Source: Streptomyces sp. NBC_01445 (GTDB lineage Bacteria; Actinomycetota; Actinomycetes; Streptomycetales; Streptomycetaceae). From it: a stretch of DNA of 64,000 nucleotides. A program made the translations under genes and the position numbers. Location of the stretch: the NCBI RefSeq assembly GCF_035918235.1, contig NZ_CP109486.1:558001-622000 (forward strand), read 5' to 3'. Below are positions 33,156 to 42,222 of this stretch, one piece after another (the first letter of the stretch is position 1; each line of letters opens with the position of its first letter). The notes below the pieces were generated by a model. It was not told the origin of the DNA, did no database searches, and saw nothing but the letters and a program-made list of their open reading frames with translations.

Positions 33156-33554
33156 TCAGTGGAAGCCGAGCATGCCGGGCGAGTTGATGTCGACGGTGAC
33201 GACGCCGGGCGGATATCGGTTCTCGTCCTCGGTGAGCAGGATCGACATGCCGGTGAACTCCGCGCGGGGCAGTGCGCAGTACAGGGCGTGGCAGGTGTCG
33301 GGGCCGCCGTATCCGTCGCGGATCATCGTTCCGACGGTGGCGGCGGCCATGGTGTCGAGCGGGTCGACGACGACGGAGGAGAACGCCAGTACGCGGTGGG
33401 GCAGGTGTTCCTCGTCGGCTTCGGCCTGCATCAGGCTCAGGGCGGGGATGCGGAGCTGGTCGCCTGGCGTGGTGGCCATGTTGCCGGCGAGCAGGTTCAG
33501 CGCCTTGTGCCCGGTTGCGAGGGCCTTGACCGCGCCGGTGTCGAGGATGATCAC
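33156..33554 (-). CDS. PIN-domain toxin (VapC-like)
   Basis: A 132-residue PIN-like nuclease candidate. Acidic residues in the expected places: Asp5 in MIILDTGAVKAL, Glu/Asp in MQAEADEEHLP, Asp in YGGPDTCHALYCALP and the late acidic turn TEDENRYP. It should be an Mg2+-dependent ribonuclease that targets tRNA or mRNA. The start overlaps the end of the antitoxin gene (33551) by 4 bp, the normal VapBC arrangement. Relatively weak PIN similarity; an alternative is a PIN-fold protein without toxicity. Confidence 0.72.
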   Translation of the reverse strand: MIILDTGAVKALATGHKALNLLAGNMATTPGDQLRIPALSLMQAEADEEHLPHRVLAFSSVVVDPLDTMAAATVGTMIRDGYGGPDTCHALYCALPRAEFTGMSILLTEDENRYPPGVVTVDINSPGMLGFH

Positions 33555-33835
33555 GCGGCGGTGTCGCGGGTGGCGCGGGCCTTCTCGGCGGCAATCTTGT
33601 AGATGTTGCCGAGGACATCGGGGGCCTGGTCGAACTCCTCGTCAGTCAGGTCGATCCCGATCTGGCGCCGTACGACCTCGCGGTCCGCGGCCAGCCTCTC
33701 GGCGCGCTGCGCCGCGGTTGGCTGCTCGGCTGCGAGCGCCTCTACCAGCTGCCCCAGGCTCAGGCCCCGCTCCTGGGCGAGCTCGGCCAGATGATCACGG
33801 ACTTCGCGCGGCACCTGAATCGTCGTCGTTGCCAT
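33551..33835 (-). CDS. Ribbon-helix-helix antitoxin (VapB-like)
   Basis: A 94-residue protein. The N-terminus MATTTIQVPREVRDHLAELA followed by ERGLSLGQLVEALA is a ribbon-helix-helix DNA-binding domain. The C-terminal tail is charged and helical (QIGIDLTDEEFDQAPDVLGN) and would wrap the toxin. It is first in the pair and overlaps the PIN gene. It should neutralise the toxin and repress the operon. Confidence 0.78.
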   Translation of the reverse strand: MATTTIQVPREVRDHLAELAQERGLSLGQLVEALAAEQPTAAQRAERLAADREVVRRQIGIDLTDEEFDQAPDVLGNIYKIAAEKARATRDTAA

Positions 33836-33993
33836 AGGGTAACTATAGACCAGCTACGGCCGGAGCGCGTCGGGGCTGGACGCCTCACAGCCGGTGCCGC
33901 TTCGAATGAGTTCCTCAAGTCAGTCATGGACCCGGTCCTCACCGGCACGCAGCCGGTTACGTGCCGGCGCGGTGCGTCCGAGCAGCGGGGTGT

Positions 33994-34755
33994 TCAGGCG
34001 GTTTTAACGATGGTGCCGGCGCTTTCTAGTGCAGTCACCTCGTTGGCGGGTGCAGTGGTGTCGGTGACGAGGGTGTGTAGGAGGGTGGCGGGGCCGACGT
34101 GGGCGTAGGCGGTGTGGCCGAGCTTGCTGCCGTCGGCCGCGACGACGGTGCGGCGCGAGGAAGCGATCGCGGCCTTCTTCACAGCCGCGTCGTCGAGGTC
34201 GTAGGCGGTCAGGCCCTCGGCCGCGCTCAGGCCGCAGCAGCCGATGATCGCGGTGTCGAAGCGCAAGGCTGCCAGGGAGGCGAGAGCGAGGGGGCCGGTC
34301 AGAGCCCCTTCCGCGCTACGGGGGCGCCCGCCGGGGACCATCAGCGCGGCCGTTCCCGGCGGGTCGCTGAGCGCGTGGATCGCCTGCAGCGACAGCGGCA
34401 TCACGGTGACGGGCCGCTCGCGCAGCAGGCGGGCGACCTCCAGGCATGTGGTGCCGCTGTCGAGCAGGATGCTCTCGCCGTCGGCGATGAGTGCGGAGGT
34501 CTCGGCGGCGATACGGCGCTTGGCGTCGACCGCCTCGTGGGCGCGCAGCGCGAAGGGCGGCTCCTCTCCGCGTAGCAGCAGGGAGCGCGCCCCGCCTCGT
34601 ACGCGTACGAGGACGCCTTGCGCGGCCAGGGTGTCGAGGTCGCGCCGGATGGTCATCTCGGAGGTCCCGGTCAGCTCCGCGAGCTGCTGGACGGTGGCGC
34701 TGCCTTTGTCCCTCACGGCCTGGGCGATCAGTCCGTGCCGGTCTGCGTTGCTCAT
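33994..34755 (-). CDS. DeoR-family transcriptional regulator
   Basis: A 253-residue DeoR-type repressor. N-terminal winged helix: SATVQQLAELTGTSEMTIRR, DLDTLAAQGVLVRVRGGA. The C-terminal DeoRC sugar-phosphate domain has ILLDSGTTCLEVARLLRERP, DTAIIGCCGLSAAEGLTAYD and VVAADGSKLGHTAYAHV. The start at ATG 34755 (MSNADRHGLI) is standard. It is divergent from an MFS gene at 34846 and probably controls the MFS-LLM-HAD cluster through the inverted repeats between them. Likely ligand is a phosphorylated sugar or similar. Confidence 0.92.
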   Translation of the reverse strand: MSNADRHGLIAQAVRDKGSATVQQLAELTGTSEMTIRRDLDTLAAQGVLVRVRGGARSLLLRGEEPPFALRAHEAVDAKRRIAAETSALIADGESILLDSGTTCLEVARLLRERPVTVMPLSLQAIHALSDPPGTAALMVPGGRPRSAEGALTGPLALASLAALRFDTAIIGCCGLSAAEGLTAYDLDDAAVKKAAIASSRRTVVAADGSKLGHTAYAHVGPATLLHTLVTDTTAPANEVTALESAGTIVKTA

Positions 34756-34780
34756 GCCGAGATTGAACACCACCTCGAAA

Positions 34781-34831
34781 CGAACATTCAAGTTGTTCAG
34801 TAGCAAGCTTTTCAAACATTGATAATGTTCG
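34781..34831. promoter_or_regulatory. Inverted-repeat operator in the DeoR/MFS divergent promoter
   Basis: CGAACATT at 34781-34788 and AATGTTCG at 34824-34831 are exact inverted copies 35 bp apart in an AT-rich patch, with two further related half-sites (TTCAAGTTG, TTCAAACATTG) between. Spacing suits DNA looping by a DeoR-type tetramer or octamer. Confidence 0.5.
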
Positions 34832-34845
34832 TTACGGTGGTTGGC

Positions 34846-36048
34846 ATGGAACATTCGCTGCGAGCCGCCCGAGTGGCGACCTTCGTCTATTTCGTCCTGT
34901 GCGGCACTCTGATGGGCACCTGGGTGGTGCACATTCCCGCCATCGAGGACCGCGTGGGCATCAGCCACGCCACGCTCGGCGGCCTGCTGGTACTGCTGGG
35001 GCTCGGGGCCTTCATCGGCATGCAGGTGGCCGGGCGACTTACCGACCGCCTCGGCGCGCGCGTCGTGGTGCCCGCCGGTGGCGTCCTGTGCGGCGCTGCG
35101 CTGGTGCTGCCCGGCCTTGCCCGGGATCCGTGGACACTGGCGGGCGCCTTGCTGATCTTCGGCTTCTGCAACGGCTGCCTGGACGTCAGCATGAACGCCC
35201 ACGCCGTGCACGTGGAGAAGTCGTACGGCCGGCCCGTCATGTCCGGGTTCCACGCCACGTTCTCCGTCGGCGGTGTCCTCGCCGCACTCGTCGGAGCGGG
35301 CGCCGCGAGCGCCGGGCTGAGCTCGGCCGCGGGCATGGCCGCCATAGGAGCCATAGGCATCGTGATCGCTCTCGTATCGGCGCGTGCACTGCTGCCGGCC
35401 GCACCCACCGCCGCCGGCACCGACGTGATCGAGGAGGGCGAGTCCGCGCCGACCGCCAAGGGCCGCAGCGCACGCGGGCGCATCTGGCTCCTCTCCGCCC
35501 TGGCTTTGATGATCATGTTGTGTGAGGGAGCCGCCAACGACTGGAGCGCCTTGCATCTCAAGGACGTCCTCGGTGCCCCCACGAGCGTCGCCGCCTTCGC
35601 CTACGGCACCTTCGCGGCGACGATGACCATCGGGCGGCTGCTGGCCGACCGGCTCGTCGCCCGGTTCGGGCCTATGGCGATCCTCCGGTACGGAGCGGCG
35701 ACGGCTGCCGTCGGTATCACGGTCGTCGCGTTCTCTCCGTGGATGTGGGCCGCCTTCTTGGGCTGGGCGCTGTTCGGACTCGGCCTGTCGGGCTGCGTCC
35801 CCCAGCTGTTCAGCGCTGCCGGGCATGCCGACCCCGCAGCCGCCGGCGCGAATGTCTCGCGCGTCGCCGGGCTCGGCTACGTCGGCATGCTCGCCGGCCC
35901 CGCCGTCATCGGCTGGCTGACCCACTTGGTCGCCCTGAACCACGCCTTCGTCCTGCTGACCCTGCTCTGCCTGACCGCCGCGGTAGCCGCCGGAGTTCTG
36001 CGCACCGGATCCGGCCGCACACGCGAGTTGACGTCGAGCAGCCACTGA
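34846..36048 (+). CDS. MFS transporter
   Basis: A 400-residue transporter, start ATG 34846 (MEHSLRAARVATFVYFVLCG). Twelve hydrophobic segments in two halves with a central charged loop (DVIEEGESAPTAKGRSARGR). Motifs include VAGRLTDRLGARVVVPAG after TM2, the standard MFS loop. FCNGCLDVSMNAHAVHVEK in TM4/5 is typical of the FucP/YbjJ-like MFS group. It leads the cluster controlled by the DeoR gene and may import or export a sugar-like compound. Followed after 73 bp by an LLM oxidoreductase. Confidence 0.88.
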   Translation: MEHSLRAARVATFVYFVLCGTLMGTWVVHIPAIEDRVGISHATLGGLLVLLGLGAFIGMQVAGRLTDRLGARVVVPAGGVLCGAALVLPGLARDPWTLAGALLIFGFCNGCLDVSMNAHAVHVEKSYGRPVMSGFHATFSVGGVLAALVGAGAASAGLSSAAGMAAIGAIGIVIALVSARALLPAAPTAAGTDVIEEGESAPTAKGRSARGRIWLLSALALMIMLCEGAANDWSALHLKDVLGAPTSVAAFAYGTFAATMTIGRLLADRLVARFGPMAILRYGAATAAVGITVVAFSPWMWAAFLGWALFGLGLSGCVPQLFSAAGHADPAAAGANVSRVAGLGYVGMLAGPAVIGWLTHLVALNHAFVLLTLLCLTAAVAAGVLRTGSGRTRELTSSSH

Positions 36049-36121
36049 CCGCCTGTGCGGCACGGCCCCTGACCCCGCGCCGCGCAGGCTCCCCTCACCC
36101 CCGACCCGCAAGGAGCCTTCG

Positions 36122-37132
36122 ATGTCCGAGATCTCCGAGATGACCCAGGTGCATGCCGCCCCCGCCCAGGGCCGTGTCGGTGTCATGCTGCCCCGCGACC
36201 TTCCCGCTCGTGACGTGCTGCCCTACGCGCGGCGGGCCGAAGAGCTGGGGTTCGATCAGATCTGGGTGGTGGAGGACCTCGGCTGGCGCGGCGGCGTCGC
36301 CCAGGCCGCCTCCGTCCTGGCGAGCACCACCGGCATCACCGTGGGGATCGGTATCCTGCCCGCGGGCGCCCGCAACGTGTGCTTCGCCGCGATGGAACTG
36401 GCCACCCTCGCTCAGCTCCACCCCGGCCGCCTCCTCGCCGGCATCGGCCACGGCATGCCCGACTGGATGCGCCAGGCCGGATCGTGGCCCGCCAGTCCAC
36501 TGACTCTGATCAAGGAGTACGCGACCGCGCTGCGCCTGCTCCTGCGCGGTGATCCCGGCCCGGCCGCCGGCCGCTACGTAGGCTGCGATGGCGTCGTCCT
36601 CACGGAAGTCCCCGATGCCGTGCCGCCGGTCGTCCTGGGCGTTCGCGGCCCCAAGTCGCAGGCCGCTGCGGGCGAAGTGGCCGACGGGCTGCTACTGGCC
36701 GAGCCCGCCGCTCCCGCCTACATCGCCGCCTCCCTCGAGCACCTGAGCCCCGTCACCGCATCGAGCCAGCCGGAGATCGTCACCTACGACGCCGCAGCCG
36801 TCGACGAGGACGAAGAAGCCGCCCTCGCGCGCGTGCGCACCGCCCTGGACTCGGTCGGCGAGAAGGACTGGGCCGCGCACATCGACCCCTTGCCCTTCGC
36901 CGCCGCGCTGCGCGCCCATCGCGTCGCCTCCCCGAACGCCCGGCATTTCGCCCGGACCATGCCCGCCGCCTGGGTCCGCGAACTGAGCATTGCCGGCACC
37001 TCAGACCAGGCTCGCGAAGCGATCGAGGCCCGCCACGCGGCCGGTGCGACCAGCGTCGTCCTTGCCCCCGCCGGCCCCGACGCCCTGGCCGCCCTCGACT
37101 CGCTCGCCCGCGCCCTGCCGCCCCGCCCTTGA
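36122..37132 (+). CDS. LLM-class flavin-dependent oxidoreductase
   Basis: A 336-residue luciferase-like monooxygenase of the F420/FMN TIM-barrel fold. Signatures: GRVGVMLPRDLPARDVLPYA, RRAEELGFDQIWVVEDLG, HPGRLLAGIGHGMPDWMRQA and VVLGVRGPKSQAAAGEVADG. Start at ATG 36122, with AAGGAG just before it. It could oxidise or reduce a small molecule with F420 or FMN. Same direction and close spacing suggest an operon with the MFS gene and the HAD phosphatase. Confidence 0.88.
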   Translation: MSEISEMTQVHAAPAQGRVGVMLPRDLPARDVLPYARRAEELGFDQIWVVEDLGWRGGVAQAASVLASTTGITVGIGILPAGARNVCFAAMELATLAQLHPGRLLAGIGHGMPDWMRQAGSWPASPLTLIKEYATALRLLLRGDPGPAAGRYVGCDGVVLTEVPDAVPPVVLGVRGPKSQAAAGEVADGLLLAEPAAPAYIAASLEHLSPVTASSQPEIVTYDAAAVDEDEEAALARVRTALDSVGEKDWAAHIDPLPFAAALRAHRVASPNARHFARTMPAAWVRELSIAGTSDQAREAIEARHAAGATSVVLAPAGPDALAALDSLARALPPRP

Positions 37133-37166
37133 ACCAGAAACGCGGGATCCGGAGGAGACCATCACT

Positions 37167-37784
37167 ATGACCACCGACCGCCGCATCGTGCTCTTCGACC
37201 TCTTCGGAGTCATCGCCCGCCACCAACGTCCGGGCGCACTGGAAAAGATGGCCGCGCGCTGCCACGTATCCGTTGACGCCTTCACCACGGCCTACTGGAC
37301 GTACCGCCCGCCCTACGACGCCGCACAGCAGTCCGCCTCGGCGTACTGGACGGACGTACTGCGGGGGCTGTCCCGGTCCGTCGACGCCGAAACGATCGAG
37401 GAGTTGCGGCTCACCGACATCGACAGCTGGTCCCGCGTCGACGCCCTCATGGTCACCTACGTGCAGTCCCTGCGGCACCGTGCCGAGGTCGCCCTGCTGT
37501 CCAACATCCCCGCCGACCACGCGGATGCCTTCCTCGCCGCACAGCCCTGGCTGCACCACCTCGACCACATCGCCTTCTCCGGAAAGATCAAAGCGGCCAA
37601 GCCCGACCCGGCGGCCTTCCAGCACTGCGTCGTCGCCCTGCGGGCCGCTCCCGCCGACTTCCTTTTCGTCGACGACCGGGAGGAGAACGTCCGCGCGGCG
37701 CAGGCGATCGGCATGAACGGGCATATCTTCACCGGACAGGACGGACTGGCAACCGTCGTCGACACCTGGCTGCCGACCCGATAA
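37167..37784 (+). CDS. HAD-family hydrolase (subfamily IA)
   Basis: A 205-residue phosphatase-type HAD protein. Motif I IVLFDLFGVIARH (nucleophile Asp11), motif II VALLSNIPAD, motif III Lys in KIKAAKPDPAAF, motif IV FLFVDDREENVRAAQ. Start at ATG 37167 with GGAGGAG 9 bp ahead. Motif I reads DLFG, with Phe in place of the usual second Asp (DxD/DxDG); some IA members that are not phosphatases show this. It completes the MFS-LLM-HAD operon. Confidence 0.87.
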   Translation: MTTDRRIVLFDLFGVIARHQRPGALEKMAARCHVSVDAFTTAYWTYRPPYDAAQQSASAYWTDVLRGLSRSVDAETIEELRLTDIDSWSRVDALMVTYVQSLRHRAEVALLSNIPADHADAFLAAQPWLHHLDHIAFSGKIKAAKPDPAAFQHCVVALRAAPADFLFVDDREENVRAAQAIGMNGHIFTGQDGLATVVDTWLPTR

Positions 37785-38139
37785 CCAGCGCGAGGGTGGT
37801 GCCATTCCGTGGTGAGGCGACCTTCCCTTTGATCTGCGGCGGGCGTGGCAGCGGTCATGCTCGCTCCGACTCATCGCGTACATCGTTGGCGGCCTCTTCG
37901 TCGTGGACTTCGCCCTCTATTTGCCCGCAGAGACCGGATGCGCTGGAGGTCCTCCCGCCCTGCGACTTCCCGGACTGTGCAGCGTTGCGCCCATCGCTGC
38001 ACGGTGTGTGTCTTTCGATCACTGGCTGGGATCGCCCATTCTGCCGTTAACGCAGAGCCGACCCATCGAAGCGGTCTGGGCCGCCCACGGCCGCCACCCG
38101 ATGCAATCCGGGCGACCTAATGCTCGGTAGCCGCGGGGA
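37785..38139 (+). other. Gene-poor stretch
   Basis: No frame here has a family signature or plausible start. The following pseudogene has lost its 5' part, so this may be degraded remains of it. Confidence 0.45.
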
Positions 38140-38739
38140 CAGCTAGGGGCGGAGCTCCTGCCCGCTGTGACCACCGCCGCCCGCTATCAGCCCGCCGGTG
38201 AAGGCACGGCTGTCGGCGGCGACTGGGACGACGTCATCCCGCTGTCGGCCGAGCAGGTCGCTCTGGTGATCGGGGACGTGATGGGAAACGGTCTGTCAGA
38301 GGCCGTCACGATGGGTCGGCTGCGCACAGCGGGCCGTACGCTCCTCGATCTCGAGCAGCCCTTGGATGAGCTCTTCTTCCACCTCAACGAAATCGTCAGC
38401 GGGCTGGGGGACGGCTTCCACGCCACCTGCCTCTGCATCGTCTACGACCCGGTGAGCCGCATGCGCCAGGCCAATACTGCCGGCCATCCTCCGCCCGTCA
38501 TACTCCCGCCCGGCGGAATCAGCTACGTGCTCGGCCTTCCCGTCAACCCCCACTTGGCGCCGCCACTCCCCCTTCGATACAGCCGAATTCAGCCTGCCGC
38601 ACAGCACTATCGTGGCGCCGTACCAGAAGGGCTGGCCACGCGGCGAGAGCTGCGGGGCATGGGCCTGAGTCCGGGCGGCAACGAAGGCCCGGTAGCGATC
38701 CTGCGCTGCAAGCTGTGCGCCACCCGCCGAGACCGCTGA
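38140..38739 (+). pseudogene. Truncated, frameshifted SpoIIE-type PP2C phosphatase
   Basis: The frame reads LLPAVTTAARYQPAGEGTAV, GGDWDDVIPL, VALVIGDVMGNGLSEAVTMG, LDELFFHLNEIVSGLG and TAGHPPPVILPPGG. This is the core of Streptomyces SpoIIE-type serine phosphatases, including the metal-binding Asp in GGDW and in GDVMG. After LPVNPHLAPP (about 38560) the homologous continuation (PFDTAEFSLPHSTIVAPYQ) moves to another frame, and the N-terminal sensory domains are absent. Non-functional. Confidence 0.75.
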
Positions 38740-38741
38740 AC

Positions 38742-40424
38742 TCAACGCATTCCGGGCGGGCGACGCAACTCGTTGACTTTCATCAGCCGGGCAAGAAGCA
38801 AGTAGCCCAAGGCTGTTGCGAGCGCCCCGGCAGCCAGTGCGACGGCCGTAGCCCACGTTCCACGTCCCAGGTCCGCGCACGCACGCGCTACGACCCAGCC
38901 CAGCCCAGCAGCCGGGCCCGCGGCGCAGAACAGTTTCACGTAGGTGCGACGCAGGCCGCCGACGTCCATGCGACCCCCAAGCCGCCTGCGCAGCAAATGC
39001 GCGGTGAGGGCGAGACCGGCCACGTAGGAGAGGGTGTAGGCGCCGGCCATGCCGACGACCGCCCAGCGGGCGGGCAGGAGCAAATGACAGGCGGTGGCCA
39101 GGGCGATGTTCACGCCCGCGATCCAGGCCGCCATGAAGAACGGAGTGCGGGTGTCCTCGAGGGCGTAGAAGCCACGCAACAGCAGGTACTGGGTGGAGAA
39201 CGGGATGAGCCCGAGTCCGAACGCCTGCAGCATGTACCCCAGCGGGCGTGCCGAGGCGGCGTCCGCCGCCCCATGGGCGAACAGCAGCGAGGAGATCTGC
39301 GGCCCCAGAGCGAGGAAGAGGAACGCGGCGGGCACGATGACCACGCCACTGATCCGCAGCACCCGGGACAGGTCCGCGCGTAGATCCGGGATGCGCCCCT
39401 CAGCGACGGCTCGGCTCATTCGCGGCAGCAGCGCCGTCACCAGGGACACCGTCACGATCGACTGCGGCAGCATCCAGATGGTCTGCGCGTAGGTGTAGGC
39501 CGAGTAGCCGGCGCCGGCCTGCGGCAGCTCCTGGTCTGCGGCATTGGCGTAGTTCGTGACCACTGTCAGGGCGACCTGGTTGGCCAGGACGAACAGCAGT
39601 GTCCACTTCGCCGCGTGGACGCTCTTGCCCAAACCGGTGCCCCGCCAGTCGAACCGCGGGCGGAAACGGAAACCGGCCGCCCGCGCGAACGGGATCAGCG
39701 CCAGGGCCTGCACGGCGATACCCACCGTCGTCCCGATCCCCAGCAACCACACCTGGTCGGCGGTTATGTCCTCCACCTGATCGGGCACCGCCATCAGCCC
39801 CAGGTAGGCGGCGAACATGCCGACCAGCACAACATTGTTCAGCACCGGGGTCCACATCATCGCGCCGAACTTCTCACGCGCGTTCAACACCTGCCCGTAG
39901 ATGCTGAACAGCCCGTAGAAGAAGATCTGCGGCAACAGGAACCGCGCGAACGTCACCGTCAGCTGAAACGCCTCATGGCTGTCCGGGGTGTCCCGCATGT
40001 ACAGGCCCACGATCTGCGGCGCCGCCCACACCGCCAGCGCCGTCCCCACACCCAGTACACAGACCACGAGCGTGACCAGACGCTGCTCGTAGGCACGTCC
40101 GCCATCAGGCTGCGTCGTCCTGGCCCGCACCAGCTGCGGCACCAGCACGGCGTTGAGGGCGCCACCGATCAGCAGCGTGTACAAGCTCGTTGGCACGGTG
40201 TTCGCTGTGTTGTACGTACTGGCCAGCAAGCCCGTGCCAAGCGCTGCGGCCTGCAGCACCTGGCGGATCAGTCCCGTCGCCCGGGACACCACCGTGCCAA
40301 CAGCCATCAGCAAGGACGAACGAGTCAGCCCGCCCTTGTCCTTTTTCTGCCGGGCGGCATGCCGCCCCCTTGCCTGCTGCTCCTGCGGCATGGTCTGCGC
40401 CGCGGAGTCCGCCCCCTGCACCAT
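38742..40424 (-). CDS. MurJ/MviN-family lipid flippase homologue
   Basis: A 560-residue membrane protein of the MOP superfamily. A charged N-terminus (EQQARGRHAARQKKDKGG) is followed by SSLLMAVGTVVSRATGLIRQ, the family TM1 signature, and about 14 hydrophobic segments. Conserved points: STYNTANTVPTSLYTLLIGG, ALNAVLVPQLVRA, GQVLNAREKFGAMMWTPVLN and ALEDTRTPFFMAAW. MurJ moves lipid II across the membrane; actinobacteria often carry extra copies linked to secondary metabolism or resistance to cell-wall agents. Its place in an island with no cell-wall genes suggests an accessory copy. Convergent with the SpoIIE pseudogene, 2 bp apart. Confidence 0.9.
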   Translation of the reverse strand: MVQGADSAAQTMPQEQQARGRHAARQKKDKGGLTRSSLLMAVGTVVSRATGLIRQVLQAAALGTGLLASTYNTANTVPTSLYTLLIGGALNAVLVPQLVRARTTQPDGGRAYEQRLVTLVVCVLGVGTALAVWAAPQIVGLYMRDTPDSHEAFQLTVTFARFLLPQIFFYGLFSIYGQVLNAREKFGAMMWTPVLNNVVLVGMFAAYLGLMAVPDQVEDITADQVWLLGIGTTVGIAVQALALIPFARAAGFRFRPRFDWRGTGLGKSVHAAKWTLLFVLANQVALTVVTNYANAADQELPQAGAGYSAYTYAQTIWMLPQSIVTVSLVTALLPRMSRAVAEGRIPDLRADLSRVLRISGVVIVPAAFLFLALGPQISSLLFAHGAADAASARPLGYMLQAFGLGLIPFSTQYLLLRGFYALEDTRTPFFMAAWIAGVNIALATACHLLLPARWAVVGMAGAYTLSYVAGLALTAHLLRRRLGGRMDVGGLRRTYVKLFCAAGPAAGLGWVVARACADLGRGTWATAVALAAGALATALGYLLLARLMKVNELRRPPGMR

Positions 40425-40842
40425 GCCGTCAATCTATGTTCTCAAAGCCCCACGGCCCCAATCTGCCCTCGTCACCCAGCAGGCCGCATCCCTGATGCCG
40501 CAGGACTCTCTCGGCAGCCGATCGTGCTGACGAACCTTCGCAGCTCGTTGCGGCCACCCCAGGAATACGACAGCCGCAGAACAAGTGCTCTGCGCCAGTA
40601 CCGCTCAAAATGCGCGGGATGTGCCTTCTCCGAACTACCGAGGGTGTCCCGTGATCGGGTATCGGGACGATCAGTCTCAAGGAGAAGTGTCTCGTCGCAG
40701 TGAGGTCAACTCTGTGGCCAGCAATGGCTCATGTGCACTGAGACAGGGCTGGCGGCTTCGTCTCAGTCAACCTGGTCCCGGTGCAGTTCCTTCTGGAGGA
40801 AGGCGCTGAGCAGGAACTTCGCCCATCGACAAGCAGTCCGGC
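40425..40842 (+). other. Gene-poor stretch
   Basis: This interval separates the MurJ-like gene (minus) from the SUKH gene (plus), so it should hold both promoters. I see no coding frame with family features and no strong repeat. Confidence 0.45.
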
Positions 40843-41370
40843 GTGGTCGAAGATCTGTCTGTGACTGATGACGAACTCATCGTGGCCGTGCGGGAGCAGA
40901 TAGCCAGCCGGGAGCTGCCGGAGCCGGCCTTGGCGGACGATGTACGGGCGGTGGAGCAGATGGTGGGGCACCCGATGCCCCAACTACTGCGAAGGTTGTA
41001 TCGCGAAGTGGCCAACGGTGGCTTTGGGCCTTGGGACGTGGTGTCTTTGACGGATACCGGCGACTGGTTCAGCGACTGCGCCGACATCACGGAGGCGTAC
41101 CGCGACTTCGCCGACCCGGAGAAAGGTCTCCCGCCAGGGATCGTTGCGCTCATGGACCGGGGCTGTGCGATGTGGGCGCTGATCGACTTCAGGACGGCGG
41201 ACGGTCAGATGTGGGACTGGGACCCCAACTTCTGCTGCACGGAGCATGCGCTGGCCCCGCTGGGGCAGTCGCTGGCCGAGTGGCTCACCGACTGGTTGAA
41301 CGGCACCATCCCGGACGGTTCCTATCCGCATCGTGAGGTTTCCAGCAAGGACTGTTCTTCACGTCGATGA
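40843..41370 (+). CDS. SMI1/KNR4 (SUKH) family protein
   Basis: A 175-residue SUKH-1 protein: VRAVEQMVGHPMPQLLRRLY, REVANGGFGPWDVVSL (the FGPW-type SUKH core), LPPGIVALMDRGCAMWALID and GQMWDWDPNFCCTEHALAPL, closing with SLAEWLTDWLNG. Start taken at 40843; a GTG at 40861 (VTDDELIVAV) is also possible. Probably an immunity protein without a linked toxin. It is only distantly similar to the SUKH protein at 5511. Confidence 0.85.
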   Translation: MVEDLSVTDDELIVAVREQIASRELPEPALADDVRAVEQMVGHPMPQLLRRLYREVANGGFGPWDVVSLTDTGDWFSDCADITEAYRDFADPEKGLPPGIVALMDRGCAMWALIDFRTADGQMWDWDPNFCCTEHALAPLGQSLAEWLTDWLNGTIPDGSYPHREVSSKDCSSRR

Positions 41371-41506
41371 GGCGTGGGTGGATGGGCTGAGCTCTCGCCT
41401 CTACCGTGACGGTGGAGGAGGCGACACCAATGGGCTCACTGCTCGAGGAGCTGGAGGCCCGGGAGACGGCGGCCCGGGAGCGGGTGGACGACCTGGAAGA
41501 CCGCCG

Positions 41507-41670
41507 ACATGACCGGCGCCCGCTGGGGACTCACCGGCGCCGAAGCCGTTCTCCGACTCCGCACCCTGATCGACAACGGAGATCTTGACGCGTACTGGCG
41601 ATTCCACGCACACCGCGAGCACCAGCGCCTCTACCCAGTGGAGCAGCAGGACTACGACCTCACCGCTTGA
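41507..41670 (+). pseudogene. ISKra4-type transposase C-terminal remnant
   Basis: The frame reads [40 protein letters not shown] and ends [13 protein letters not shown]. This is the C-terminal signature of ISKra4-family transposases of actinobacteria. Just upstream, 41430-41500 encodes [20 protein letters not shown] in another frame, a coiled-coil start from an unrelated IS-type gene. Only debris is left. Confidence 0.7.
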
Positions 41671-42222
41671 TCACGAGATTCCCCGCAGAGGAACTGCACC
41701 TACCTGGTCCCTGGCAGCCCTCTTCGAGACTTCCTGTTCGGCGGCGAACTCGTCCAGGAGCTGGAAGAGCATAGGAGGCAGGGAGGAGCGCAGCGAGCTC
41801 CCGCGTGCAGTCCTCGTTGCAGTCCTCGTTGCAGTCCTCGAAGTAGCGGCCGGTGACGCCGCGCCTTCCTCGATCTCGGGCGTCATGTTGCCCTCCTGGT
41901 GGCGCTGGAGGCCGGTCCGGATGCGGCCCGGCATGACCGCGCTGCCCTCAGCGTCGTCTGCTGGCGCCTGCCAACAACCACCAACCTGCCGGGGCCACCC
42001 GCATGCACCCCAGCCCCCAAACAGCTGCCCCGCACAAAGGTTCAACCCTCAATGCAGGGTGCAACCATCACTCGATGGGAACATGAGCCATCACCCATGC
42101 GTACTATCGCTACACCGCCACACCACCGTTCGCCGCCGCAATACATGAACAGGCGGCTCCCCTACCTCAGTAGCACTCACGGTGATGCGCCATTACTCCC
42201 GAATTGAAGAAAGGCCAACACC
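41671..42222 (-). other. Gene-poor stretch with a 12-bp tandem repeat
   Basis: Three consecutive 12-bp units TGCAGTCCTCG(T/A) occupy 41806-41841. Frames across the region have no family features. It is probably decayed sequence between IS debris and the gene at 42223. Confidence 0.5.

Noticed and set aside
34756..36186. Upstream extension of the DeoR frame to 730 residues
   Set aside because: The DeoR protein has a standard start at 34755; the extension is antisense to the MFS gene.
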